Shown here: piece after piece, positions 7,985-15,808 of the stretch
Layout of the letters: every line of letters begins with the position of its first letter
Numbering within the stretch: the stretch's first letter is position 1
DNA from: CAZBDU01 sp964490725
GTDB taxonomy: Bacteria > Spirochaetota > Spirochaetia > SZUA-6 > DRHE01
Reading direction: 5' to 3'
DNA: 36,524 nucleotides
Assembly: GCA_964490725.1 (NCBI GenBank)
Contig: CAZBDU010000055.1
Location: 1-36,524, forward strand
Position numbers and translations under genes: made by a program
The notes under the pieces: model-generated
What the model saw: the letters and a program-made list of their open reading frames with translations, nothing else
Told to the model about the DNA's origin: nothing
Database searches by the model: none

Positions 7985-9049
7985 ATGGAGCGGCTCAGCG
8001 TCTCCGAGCGGGTGGCCGGGTTTCAGGCCTTCTTCGCCCGCCGCAACCCCACTCCCCTGGTGGGCTTCTTCCTGGACAGCTACTATCCCCTGCGCCGCTA
8101 CCGCACGGAGGGCTTTCTGCCCGGCGGGCGGATTCGGGCCGGGGAGGTGCCCGTGGAACCGTTCCTGCAGGAGTACGAGCGGCTGTACCGCGCCTACCGG
8201 GAGATGGCGGGAGACTTCATCTGGGCGGGGGCGGCCTTCTGGGGCCTGCCGTGGGTGGAAGCCCTGGCCGGCTGCGGGGTGTTCGTGGATCACGGGACCG
8301 GCTCCTCCCGCAGCCTCCCTCCGGAGAGGCCGCCGGAGCCGGAAGAGATCCCCGGCTGGGACCCGGCCCATCCCTGGGCGGCCAAGGCGGTAGAGTTCCT
8401 GGACCGGCTGGCCGCCGCCAGCGGCGGGCGCTATCCGCTGGCCACCACGCTGATGCGCGGCGTCTCGGACCTGCTGGCGGCGCTGTACGGGAGCCCGGAG
8501 TTTCTCTTCCGCCTGATGGACCAGCCGCGGCGCATGGAGCGTGCCGCCGAGCGGATCGCGGAGCTGTGGCTGGGCTTCGCCAGGGCGCAGCTTCAGGTCA
8601 TCCCGCAGTTCCATGGCGGAACCGGCTCCTTCTACTACAGCATGTGGCTGCCCGGCAAGGGCGTGTGGCTGCAGGAGGACGCCGCGGCGCTGATGTCGCC
8701 GGAGCTCTTTGCCCGCTTCGTGCTGCCTTCGATCGAACGCATCGCGGCGTGCTTTCAGACCACGGTGATCCACCTGCACCCCAGCACCTACATCCCCGTG
8801 GACCACCTGGCGGGAAGCTCCGTGTCCGCCATAGAGCTCCACATTGACCTGGGCGGTCCCAGCGCCGAGGATCTCGCCCCCTTCTACGGCGCGGTGCTGG
8901 AGCGCAAGCCTCTGCTGATCTGGGGGGATCTGAGCCCTGCGGATCTGGCCTTCATCCGGCGCGCTCTGCCGCCGGAGGGCCTGGCGCTCCTGCCGGTGGT
9001 GAGGAGCAGGCAGGAGGCGGAGGCGGTCTGGCGGCAGTTCAAGACCTAG
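7985..9049 (+). CDS. UroD-like protein B (uroporphyrinogen decarboxylase superfamily), H-x-H variant
   Basis: A 354-aa protein with weak but consistent resemblance to the UroD superfamily: a central GRYPLATTLMRGVSDLLAAL segment, SPEFLFRLMDQPRRMERAAE helix, WLQEDAAALMSPELFARFVL, and the late-barrel HLHPSTYIPVDHL where methyltransferase relatives show H-x-C-G. Here the cysteine position is histidine (IHLHPS). A G-rich ribosome-binding site precedes the ATG. It follows UroD-like A by about 50 nt, and the pair may form a heteromer or act in sequence. Function unknown; a cobalamin-related or decarboxylase role is only a family-level possibility. Confidence 0.65.
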   Translation: MERLSVSERVAGFQAFFARRNPTPLVGFFLDSYYPLRRYRTEGFLPGGRIRAGEVPVEPFLQEYERLYRAYREMAGDFIWAGAAFWGLPWVEALAGCGVFVDHGTGSSRSLPPERPPEPEEIPGWDPAHPWAAKAVEFLDRLAAASGGRYPLATTLMRGVSDLLAALYGSPEFLFRLMDQPRRMERAAERIAELWLGFARAQLQVIPQFHGGTGSFYYSMWLPGKGVWLQEDAAALMSPELFARFVLPSIERIAACFQTTVIHLHPSTYIPVDHLAGSSVSAIELHIDLGGPSAEDLAPFYGAVLERKPLLIWGDLSPADLAFIRRALPPEGLALLPVVRSRQEAEAVWRQFKT

Positions 9050-9070
9050 GTGGGGAGGGAGAAAGATCGA

Positions 9071-9217
9071 GTGAAAGTAGCCCACCGCAAGGGTCGGGAT
9101 CCCTTCGCGCAGCGTCCGCGGCACCGCTTCGCCTGCGTGCCGGAGAGCGGGGCCGGGCCTGCCGGGACGGTGGATCTCACGGCGGCCGGGCACGACGCCC
9201 GGGACCGGGCGCTTTGA
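9071..9217 (+). CDS. Possible small ORF (48 aa), unknown
   Basis: A GTG-initiated 48-codon frame (MKVAHRKGRDPFAQ... ending DHDARDRAL-like) fills most of the 180-nt gap before the regulator. It is preceded by GGGAGGGAG about 10 nt upstream. It has no recognisable domain and could be a gene remnant or a chance frame in GC-rich DNA. Confidence 0.2.
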   Translation: MKVAHRKGRDPFAQRPRHRFACVPESGAGPAGTVDLTAAGHDARDRAL

Positions 9218-9229
9218 CAGGGAGAGGCC

Positions 9230-9880
9230 ATGGCGGACTACCGCACCGAGTATCAGAAGGTATGCGAGGCCATCAGGGACGCGATCATGCGAGGCGAGTT
9301 CGCCCCGGGGCAGCGGCTGCCGCAGCGCAAGCTGGCCGCAGCGTTCGGCACCACCACCATCACCGTCCGGGAGGCCTTGCGCTCGCTGGAGAAGGACGGG
9401 CTCATCACGATCGAGCCCAAGTGGGGCGCCATGGTGGTAGAGATCACCCCGGAGCGCATTCGGGGCCGCTACATCGTGAGGGAGGCCCTGGAAGGGATGG
9501 CGGCACGGCTGGCCTGCCGGAACGCCACAGAGGCGGAGCGTCTGCGGATCACGGAGCTGGCCGAGCGCTGTGATCGGGAGCTGCTCGACGAGGAGGTGAG
9601 CCGTCGGGAGAAGGCGGGCCTCCACTATTCACTGCACGAGCAGGTCGTGGCCGCCACGCGCTGCGAGGAGCTGATCCAATCGATCAACCGCAACAACCTG
9701 CACACCATTCTCCTGTCCAACGCCTATCACATCGACTGGAGCCACGACGATCCCCACCGCCACCGCCACCTGGCCGGCGCCATTCTGTCCGGGGACGAGG
9801 AGCTGGCCGAGAGCACCATGCGGGCCCACGTGCGGGACGGCTACACCATGGAGCTGCGGGCCATCCAGGGCTCCCCCTAG
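9230..9880 (+). CDS. GntR family transcriptional regulator (FCD type)
   Basis: A 216-aa DNA-binding repressor or activator. The winged helix-turn-helix covers residues 1-70 (EAIRDAIMRGEFAPGQRLPQ; TTTITVREALRSLEKDGLI). The rest is an all-helical FCD ligand domain, with REALEGMAARLA and metal-ligand-like histidines in HYSLHEQVV and DDPHRHRHLAGAI. The ATG is supported by GGGAGAGG just upstream. FCD regulators usually sense an acid substrate or intermediate of the pathway they control, so this gene probably controls the 2694 promoter, where a GntR-like GGTATACC sits between the boxes. It ends 13 nt before a convergent gene. Confidence 0.9.
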   Translation: MADYRTEYQKVCEAIRDAIMRGEFAPGQRLPQRKLAAAFGTTTITVREALRSLEKDGLITIEPKWGAMVVEITPERIRGRYIVREALEGMAARLACRNATEAERLRITELAERCDRELLDEEVSRREKAGLHYSLHEQVVAATRCEELIQSINRNNLHTILLSNAYHIDWSHDDPHRHRHLAGAILSGDEELAESTMRAHVRDGYTMELRAIQGSP

Positions 9881-9893
9881 CACGTCCCCGGGG

Positions 9894-10694
9894 TCAGCCC
9901 GTGGCCCTGCTGCGGGCGGGGATCGCCTTGCGTCCGCGGTAGCCCACCAGGCGCGCCCCGGGAAGCTCCCGCAGGAAAGCCTGCAGGTGGGTGAACAGGA
10001 ACCCCACCTGGTCGGGGTCGTGGGCGTCGGAGCCGGTGATCAGCGCCGTCCCCTCCCGTGCGGCCAGGGCCGTGATCTCGGGGGCGGGATAGGTTTCCGC
10101 GATGGCCTTGCGGGCGCCGCTGGTGTTGATCTCCAGGCTCATTCCCCGTTCCCGGCAGAGAGCCAGCACCTGGCGGACATCTTCGGCGTTGGAGCGCAGC
10201 GCCGGTGCGCCGGGCAGCTTCACGAGGTCCAGGTGCGCCACGGAGTCGAACAGCCCGGTCTGGATCCCCTTGCGGAGTTCGGCGAAGTACTCGCTGTAGA
10301 GCTGCTGAACCGGCAGGGGCGGCGGGTCGAACACCCAGTAGGGCTCCGGCCAGCCGCGCAGGAAGTGCACCGACATCAGCACCAGGTCCAGGGGATAGCG
10401 GCCGAGAAAGCGCCGCAGGTACTCTTCACAGCCCTCGTAGTAATCGGCCTCGATCCCCGTGAGAATCGTGATCTCCCGGTATGCGGTTCGCGCCCGCTCC
10501 AGGGAGGCGAAATAGCGCTCGGTGTCCCGCGCGTTCATGCGCAGGCCCGGCAGCCCGCGGCCGAACCCGGGTAGAGGGATGTGGTCGGTAAAGCAGATCT
10601 CCCTCAGGCCCTGGCGCAGCGCCGCCTCTACGTACTCCTCTACCGAGCCGCGGGCGTGTCCGCACAGGCGGGTGTGCACGTGGTAGTCCACCAT
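9894..10694 (-). CDS. Histidinol-phosphatase, PHP family (HisK/HisJ-like)
   Basis: A 266-aa PHP-domain phosphoesterase that would hydrolyse L-histidinol phosphate, or a related phosphomonoester. Metal-binding motifs of the PHP fold are all visible: YHVHT (His5, His7), CGHA, TDHIP, GIEADYYEG, MSVHFL, VAHLD, and the terminal GSDAHDPDQVG. Length agrees with the HisK class. ATG at 10694 begins the HxH strand directly; a GTG five codons upstream is the alternative. There are no other histidine genes in the window, so the exact substrate is open. It is divergent from the sensor kinase across a 232-bp gap in which no clear promoter could be read. Confidence 0.85.
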   Translation of the reverse strand: MVDYHVHTRLCGHARGSVEEYVEAALRQGLREICFTDHIPLPGFGRGLPGLRMNARDTERYFASLERARTAYREITILTGIEADYYEGCEEYLRRFLGRYPLDLVLMSVHFLRGWPEPYWVFDPPPLPVQQLYSEYFAELRKGIQTGLFDSVAHLDLVKLPGAPALRSNAEDVRQVLALCRERGMSLEINTSGARKAIAETYPAPEITALAAREGTALITGSDAHDPDQVGFLFTHLQAFLRELPGARLVGYRGRKAIPARSRATG

Positions 10695-10926
10695 GGCAGG
10701 CTTGTACACAACCGCAGCCTCTCTGTCAACGCCCCCGCAGGACCGGCGAGGACGGCGCCCGGGCGGCCGGGGCGGGCTCACCGCAGCCGGGACGGCCGGT
10801 CTGCCCCTGCGGCCCTCCCGCGCCTCCGCCTGCGCGGCCGGGGCGGGCTCGCCCGGGGGGGCAATTCCAGGCTTTGTGCGCAAGGTTCCCGCCGGGTACG
10901 CCGAGAATAGGAGTAAAAGTTGCAGG

Positions 10927-13900
10927 ATGTCCCTGGTGCCTCTTCTGTTCTGGCTGGACATGGGAGCCCTCCTCTTCTCGCTGGTGGCGGCGCTCGCACT
11001 GGTGCTGACCGTGTCCGGGATGCGCCCCTGGACCATGCTGACCTACTCTTTCACGCTTTTCTCGGTGCTGGTGGCCGTCTGGGCGCTGTTCTCCCTGCTG
11101 GTGCGGTTGGCGCTCTGGTTGAGGCCGGCCGCCGGAGCTGCCACGCTGAGCGAGATCACCACCCTGTGCCTGGCGCTCTTCGGACCGGCGCTGCTCTTCA
11201 TGACGATGCGCTACTCGGAGCGGCCGGCCCTGGCGGCAGACATCGCTGTTGCCTGCGGGGTGCTGATTGCCGCCGGGGTGGCGGTGCCCCTTTTCGGTCA
11301 CCGGATTGTGGTGGAAACCTACCTGAGCCCCAACGGCTCCACCGTCTCTACGCTGGGACCGCTGGGCTACGCCCTGGCGCCGCTGCCGGCGGTGTACCTG
11401 GCGTGGGCCATCATCGTGTTCTGGCGGGCTCCGACGCGGGTGCGGGATCCCTATCTGACGGTAAGCGCCGTGGTGCTCATGGTGGGCTACGTGGCCGACG
11501 GAGTGCTGCAGATCCCCTTCCCGCTGCTCTCGCTGGCCACCGCCGGGGCGCTGGCGGTGCTGGGCTACGGCCTGGTGAGCAGCCAGCTGTTCAATCCCCT
11601 GCGGGAGCGGGCAGTTCGGTTGGAGCTGATCGCGCGGGTGGGCCAGCAGACCACCGCCATCCTGGACCCCGACGAGCTGCTGCACCGGGCGGTGCTGCTG
11701 GTTCGGGACACCTTCTCCTACTACAACGTGAACATCCTGCTGGTGGAACGCGGCGAGCTGGTCCTGCAGGCCACCTCCATGCCGGCCGCGCAGGGCATGG
11801 AGGGGCGCCTGCGGCTGCGGGTGGGCGGCGAAGGGATAACCGGTTGGGTGGCCGGCACCGGACGGCCGGTGATCGCCGCCGACGTCCGCCGGGACAGCCG
11901 TTACCGCGAGGTGCTGGAGCGGGAACGCACGCGCTCGGAGCTGGCCGTTCCCATCCGGCTGCAGGACCGGGTGGTGGGCGTGCTGGACGTGCAGAGCCTG
12001 GAGCTGGCCGCCTTCGGTACCGGCGATCTGGCCACGCTGCAGACCATCGCCGACCAGCTGGCCGTGGCCATCGAGAACGCCCGGCTGTACCGGGAAACCC
12101 GCCGCCGGGCGGAGCGGCTGGCGGTGGTGAATCGGATCTCCAGCGCCATCGGCTCCACCCTCAACCTGGACGACCTGCTGGAGAGCGTGTACCGGGAGGT
12201 GGCGCCGGTCTTCCAGGCGGACGCCTTCTTCGTGGCCCTCTACGACGAGGCGGCGGGAGAGATGGACTTCCGGCTGCAGGTGGATCAGGGCGTCCGCGAG
12301 CCGCCTTCCCGGGATCCCCTGGGCTCGGGGCTCACTTCCGTGGTGGTGCGGGAGCGCCGGCCCCTGCTTGTCAGCGACATCCAGAAGGAGCGCTCCCGGC
12401 TCCCGGAGCCGGAACCCTGGGGAACCATGAGGCTGCCCGCCTCCTGGCTGGGGGTCCCCATGGTGAGCCGCGACCGGCTGGTCGGGGTGATCAACGTCCA
12501 GGCCTATCGCCCCGGGGCCTACGGGGAAGAGGAGCAGCTCCTGCTGGTCACGATTGCCGACCAGGTTGCGGTGGCGCTGGAAAATGCACGGCTCTACGAG
12601 GCCGTGCAGCAGCAGCTGCAGGAGCGTGAGCGCGCGGCCCGGGAGCTGGCCGAGTCCGAAGAGAAGTTCCGCAACCTGGCGGACCAGTCGCCCAACATGA
12701 TCTTCATCAACGCGGACAGGCGGGTGGTCTACGCGAACCGCAAGTGTGAAGAGCTGATGGGCTACCGCCGCGAGGAGTTCTACGCCCCGGAGTTCGACTT
12801 CATGAGCCTGGTGGCCCTGGAATGCCGCGAGCGGGTGGGCCGGGCGTTCCGCCGCCACCTGGAGGGCCGGGAGGTGGCGCCCTACGAGTACACTCTGGTC
12901 AGCCGGACGGGCAAACGGTTGGAGGTGATCATCACCACCAAGCTGATCGCCTACGGGGGCAGGAACGCCATTCTGGGCATCATCACCGAGATCGCGGTCC
13001 GGAAAAGGGCGGAACGGTTCCTGCAGACTCTGAATGCGGCGGCCCTGGAGATGGAGCAGGAGCTGGAGCCCGAGCGCGTCTTCCGGCTCCTGGGCGGCCG
13101 CCTGGAGTCCCTGGGTTTCTCCTGCGCGATCCTGCTGGTGGAGGGCTCCCGGTCCCGCCTGCGGCTGTGCTATCTCAGTCCCGCGGCCGGGCAGGCAGAG
13201 CGCGCCGGGGTTGCTGCCGGCGCCGCGAACGGGGCTCCGGAGGCCGAGGGCGCCCGATCCGCAACTGTGGAGCTTGGCCCGGAAGACCCGATCTACGCAG
13301 TGGTGCAGTCCCATGAGGCGGTGCTCGTTCCCGCCGCGGCCCCGGACTCCGAGCGCGCGGTGGAGGAAGGTGGGGAGCCGGCGGAGCCGATCCTCCCCGG
13401 CCTGCTGCCCCCCGGACCGGCCGTGGCGGCTCCCCTGATCGTGGAGGAGGAGTGCATCGGGGTCCTGGTGGTCCAGTCCGGCGAGCTCGGCCCGGAGGAT
13501 CCGCAGCTGATCACCGCCGCGGCCCACCAGCTGGCGGCGGCATGGCACAAGGCCAGGCTGATGCAGCACCTCAGCCGCAACGTGGAAGAGCTGCGGACCG
13601 CCCAGGAGCAGCTTCTGCAGTCGCAGAAGATGGAGGCCATCGGCAGGCTGGCGGGGGGCGTGGCCCACGATTTCAACAACGTGTTGACCGCCATCAGCGG
13701 CTACGCCGACGTGCTGCTCTCACGGCTCGGGGCGGACAGCCAACTGCGCGGAGACCTGGAGGAGATCAAGCACGTAGTCCGCCGGGCCGCTACCCTCATC
13801 CGCCAGCTCCTGGCGTTCAGCCGCCGCCAGGTGATGCGGGTGGAGGAGCTGGACATCAACCTGGTCGTGGCCAGGATGGAGCAGATGCTGAGCAGGCTGC

Positions 13901-14325
13901 TGGGCGAGCCCATCCGGCTGGTCACTTCGCTCCAGCCCGGCCTGGGGCTGGTCCGGGCAGACCCGGGGCAGCTCGAGCAGGTGATCATGAACCTGGTGGT
14001 CAACGCCAGAGACGCCATGCCCCAGGGGGGCACCCTCACGGTGGCCACCTCCGAGCTGACCGTAGCCGAGGGCGACCTCCAGGCCGAGCTGCAGCCGGGC
14101 CGCTACGCGGCTCTGCGGGTCAGCGATACGGGGGTCGGCATGGAGGCGGAGATAATGGAGCACCTGTTCGAGCCGTTCTTCACGACCAAGGAAAAGAGCC
14201 GCGGCACGGGCCTGGGTCTTGCCACCGTGCACGGCATCGTGAAGCAGAGCGGCGGGCATGTCACCGTGTACAGCACTCCCGGGAAGGGCACGAGCTTCGT
14301 GATCTACATTCCTCTGGTGGAGTGA
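10927..14325 (+). CDS. Large hybrid-sensing histidine kinase (membrane domain, GAF, GAF, PAS, GAF-like, HisKA, HATPase)
   Basis: About 1132 aa. The frame stays open upstream to 10693, but ATG at 10927 starts the hydrophobic domain and has AGGAG 13 nt before it; the upstream translation is low-complexity. Residues 1-225 hold about 7-8 membrane helices. GAF1 spans roughly 231-395 and GAF2 400-565, both ending in a VAVAIENARLY-type helix. PAS spans 579-695 (EEKFRNLADQSPNMIF), then a degenerate GAF-like region 700-880. The HisKA phospho-acceptor is His914 in GGVAHDFNN. The ATPase shows NLVVNARDAM, DTGVGM, FFTTK and GTGLGL. There is no receiver domain and no response-regulator gene nearby, so it is an orphan kinase. 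Ligands unknown. Confidence 0.9.
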   Translation: MSLVPLLFWLDMGALLFSLVAALALVLTVSGMRPWTMLTYSFTLFSVLVAVWALFSLLVRLALWLRPAAGAATLSEITTLCLALFGPALLFMTMRYSERPALAADIAVACGVLIAAGVAVPLFGHRIVVETYLSPNGSTVSTLGPLGYALAPLPAVYLAWAIIVFWRAPTRVRDPYLTVSAVVLMVGYVADGVLQIPFPLLSLATAGALAVLGYGLVSSQLFNPLRERAVRLELIARVGQQTTAILDPDELLHRAVLLVRDTFSYYNVNILLVERGELVLQATSMPAAQGMEGRLRLRVGGEGITGWVAGTGRPVIAADVRRDSRYREVLERERTRSELAVPIRLQDRVVGVLDVQSLELAAFGTGDLATLQTIADQLAVAIENARLYRETRRRAERLAVVNRISSAIGSTLNLDDLLESVYREVAPVFQADAFFVALYDEAAGEMDFRLQVDQGVREPPSRDPLGSGLTSVVVRERRPLLVSDIQKERSRLPEPEPWGTMRLPASWLGVPMVSRDRLVGVINVQAYRPGAYGEEEQLLLVTIADQVAVALENARLYEAVQQQLQERERAARELAESEEKFRNLADQSPNMIFINADRRVVYANRKCEELMGYRREEFYAPEFDFMSLVALECRERVGRAFRRHLEGREVAPYEYTLVSRTGKRLEVIITTKLIAYGGRNAILGIITEIAVRKRAERFLQTLNAAALEMEQELEPERVFRLLGGRLESLGFSCAILLVEGSRSRLRLCYLSPAAGQAERAGVAAGAANGAPEAEGARSATVELGPEDPIYAVVQSHEAVLVPAAAPDSERAVEEGGEPAEPILPGLLPPGPAVAAPLIVEEECIGVLVVQSGELGPEDPQLITAAAHQLAAAWHKARLMQHLSRNVEELRTAQEQLLQSQKMEAIGRLAGGVAHDFNNVLTAISGYADVLLSRLGADSQLRGDLEEIKHVVRRAATLIRQLLAFSRRQVMRVEELDINLVVARMEQMLSRLLGEPIRLVTSLQPGLGLVRADPGQLEQVIMNLVVNARDAMPQGGTLTVATSELTVAEGDLQAELQPGRYAALRVSDTGVGMEAEIMEHLFEPFFTTKEKSRGTGLGLATVHGIVKQSGGHVTVYSTPGKGTSFVIYIPLVE

Positions 14326-14343
14326 GGCGGGCCCGCCCGCCGT

Positions 14344-14362
14344 CGCCGGGGAAGACCCGGCG
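14344..14362. terminator. Hairpin between convergent genes
   Basis: CGCCGGG (14344-14350) and CCCGGCG (14356-14362) form a 7-bp stem with a 5-nt loop in the 43-bp gap between the kinase and the convergent kinase-BON gene. No T tract is present, so terminator function is uncertain. Confidence 0.3.
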
Positions 14363-14368
14363 CAATGC

Positions 14369-15199
14369 TCAGCCCGGCGGCATGTAGCCGTACAGCTCCA
14401 CGCTGAAGTACAGCTGGTTGACCACTTCCTTCACTCCTGGGACCTCGGCGGCCACTTCCGCACAGCGGCTCACCGCCGCCTGGGTGCTGACCGTGCCGGT
14501 GAGCGTGACCACCCCGTCCCGGACCTCCGTCTCCAGGAACTTCACCGGCAGGCGCTCCGTGTACAGGATGCGCGTCTCGATCTCCTGTTTCAGGCACAGA
14601 TCCTCAAGCTGCCGCTCCGTCTGTCCCGGCTCCGCTCTCTTGCTCACCTCCCGCACGGCCGCGGCGATCAGCTCCACCACCCCCTCCACCGCCATTCTCC
14701 CGGTATTGATCACCAGGTCGTAGAGGGAGGGCTCTTCCCAGTCGATGTTGAAGAAGAAGCGGTGGAACCCGGCCCGGTCGCGGTCCGTATGGCGCAGCAT
14801 CTGCTCGGCCTTCTGTCGATCGCAGCGGTAGGCCTCCTGGAGGCGGGCGATCCTGAGCGGAAGCGGGGCAATCAGACGGACGTGGAGGGCTCCGGCCAGC
14901 CCCCCCAGCAGCGCCTGCCCGCCTCGGCCCAGGACTACCGCTTTCCCTCTGCGCGCGGATTCGTAGACCACACTGCGCAGGAAGTGGAGGTAGCGGTTGC
15001 GGTCCGCGGAGAAGATCTCCCAGAAGGCCGGCCTTCTCTCGTCATAGCGCTCCAGGCTGGATTCGGGAAGCCCACGGCGGGCCAGCTCCTGTTCGAGACT
15101 CTCCCTGTCCAGGAAGGTGCAGCCCAGCTTGTCTGCCGCGGCGCGGGCCGCATCGGTGCCCAGGCTTCCGCTCTGGCGGGAGACGGTGATGAGCTTCAT
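14369..15199 (-). CDS. Cytidylate-kinase-like protein with C-terminal BON domain
   Basis: A 276-aa protein starting at ATG 15199, supported by GGAGGTGA about 7 nt upstream. Residues 1-190 match the cytidylate kinase-like family (Cytidylate_kin2): ITVSRQSGSLGTDAARAAAD, LGCTFLDRE, VVLGRGGQALL, and the tail YDLVINTGRMAVEGVVELI. Residues about 205-270 form a BON-like domain: IETRILYTERLP, DGVVTLTGTVSTQAAVSRCA, EVPGVKEVVNQL. BON domains usually bind membranes or periplasmic partners, and this pairing with a cytosolic nucleotide-kinase-like domain is unusual. There is no signal peptide. The natural substrate is unknown, since members of this family are not proven CMP kinases. Confidence 0.82.
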   Translation of the reverse strand: MKLITVSRQSGSLGTDAARAAADKLGCTFLDRESLEQELARRGLPESSLERYDERRPAFWEIFSADRNRYLHFLRSVVYESARRGKAVVLGRGGQALLGGLAGALHVRLIAPLPLRIARLQEAYRCDRQKAEQMLRHTDRDRAGFHRFFFNIDWEEPSLYDLVINTGRMAVEGVVELIAAAVREVSKRAEPGQTERQLEDLCLKQEIETRILYTERLPVKFLETEVRDGVVTLTGTVSTQAAVSRCAEVAAEVPGVKEVVNQLYFSVELYGYMPPG

Positions 15200-15367
15200 A
15201 TGCGTCACCTCCGCCCTCATCATAGCCGAAGAGCCGGCCGCACGCCACGGCTTCCTCGCCGCACCGCCGGTGGCGCAGGGCTCTACCCCGGCAAACCGCT
15301 GTCGGTCGCCGGGCCTCCTTGCCGGCCGGGGGCTGCATCCGGTGCCCTCCGCACCTTCCCTCGCGGT

Positions 15368-15396
15368 CCCCCCCCTCGCGGCCGCGGGGGGCTTTT
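15368..15396 (+). terminator. Possible GC hairpin with T tract upstream of csoR
   Basis: A run of C (15368-15375), the self-complementary CGCGGCCGCG core and GGGGGG (15386-15391) can fold into one stem, followed by TTTT at 15393-15396. It lies in the roughly 240-bp gap between the divergent kinase-BON gene and the csoR promoter. It could insulate the copper operon from read-through; it may also be chance in GC-rich DNA. The rest of the gap from 15200 shows no gene. Confidence 0.3.
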
Positions 15397-15437
15397 CCCA
15401 CCGCCCGCGTGCGGCGTGGAATCGGAAAGGCGGGCTC

Positions 15438-15466
15438 TTGACAGAACAGGCTGGTTTTCGTATCTT
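15438..15466 (+). promoter_or_regulatory. Promoter of the copper operon
   Basis: A perfect -35 box TTGACA (15438-15443), a 17-bp spacer and a -10 box TATCTT (15461-15466) predict a start near 15473. That falls on the first base pairs of the CsoR-type operator, so a bound repressor would block initiation. Confidence 0.8.
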
Positions 15467-15471
15467 TGGAC

Positions 15472-15489
15472 ACCATAGGGGGGTATGGT
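15472..15489. promoter_or_regulatory. CsoR-type operator
   Basis: ACCATA-GGGGGG-TATGGT is a perfect 6-bp inverted repeat around a G6 core. This is the G/C-tract dyad expected of CsoR operators. It sits between the -10 box and the csoR start codon at 15490. The G6 tract is 7-12 nt upstream of the ATG, so it may also serve as the ribosome-binding site. Confidence 0.75.
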
Positions 15490-15795
15490 ATGGCAAATGT
15501 CGGAACGCTGCGGGCGCACCGGACCGCCCATCACAGCCAGTCGGCCAAGGAAAAGCTGGTGGGCCGCCTCAACAAGATCGAGGGCCAGGTCCGCGGTGTG
15601 GCGCGAATGATCGAAAGCGACGTGTACTGCGACGACGTGTTGAACCAGATCACCTCGATTCAGGCCGCACTGAACGGCGTGCGGCGGCTGCTCCTGGAGG
15701 CGCACATCCGAAGCTGTGTCGTGGAGCAGCTGGAGAGCGGTCAGTACGAGGTCATCGACGAGCTGATGCAGACCATCGGCAAGATGACCCGCTAG
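15490..15795 (+). CDS. csoR: Copper-sensing transcriptional repressor CsoR
   Basis: A 101-aa all-helical DUF156-family repressor. It autoregulates copper genes and releases DNA when Cu(I) binds. The Cu(I)-binding C-H-C triad is complete: Cys47 (DVYCDD), His72 (EAHI) and Cys76 (RSC). The conserved opening KEKLVGRLNKIEGQVRGVARM is present. ATG at 15490 is preferred over an in-frame TTG at 15466, because that TTG overlaps the -10 box and lies upstream of the predicted transcription start. It is 13 nt ahead of copA. The same fold includes nickel (RcnR) and formaldehyde (FrmR) sensors, but the triad and copA/copZ neighbours favour copper. Confidence 0.93.
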   Translation: MANVGTLRAHRTAHHSQSAKEKLVGRLNKIEGQVRGVARMIESDVYCDDVLNQITSIQAALNGVRRLLLEAHIRSCVVEQLESGQYEVIDELMQTIGKMTR

Positions 15796-15808
15796 GGAGG
15801 AGGATGAG

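Noticed and set aside
6841..9049. UroD-like pair as true haem-pathway HemE
   Set aside because: The context is a sugar operon and the N-terminal arginine motif of HemE is not recognisable.
10695..10926. Kinase open frame extended to 10693
   Set aside because: The extra 78 residues are low-complexity Arg/Gly/Ala/Pro, overlap the divergent phosphatase start and lack a ribosome-binding site; 10927 is preferred.
10726..13668. A 980-codon minus-strand frame opposite the sensor kinase
   Set aside because: It has the same low-complexity composition and covers GAF and PAS coding sequence; no independent evidence of coding.
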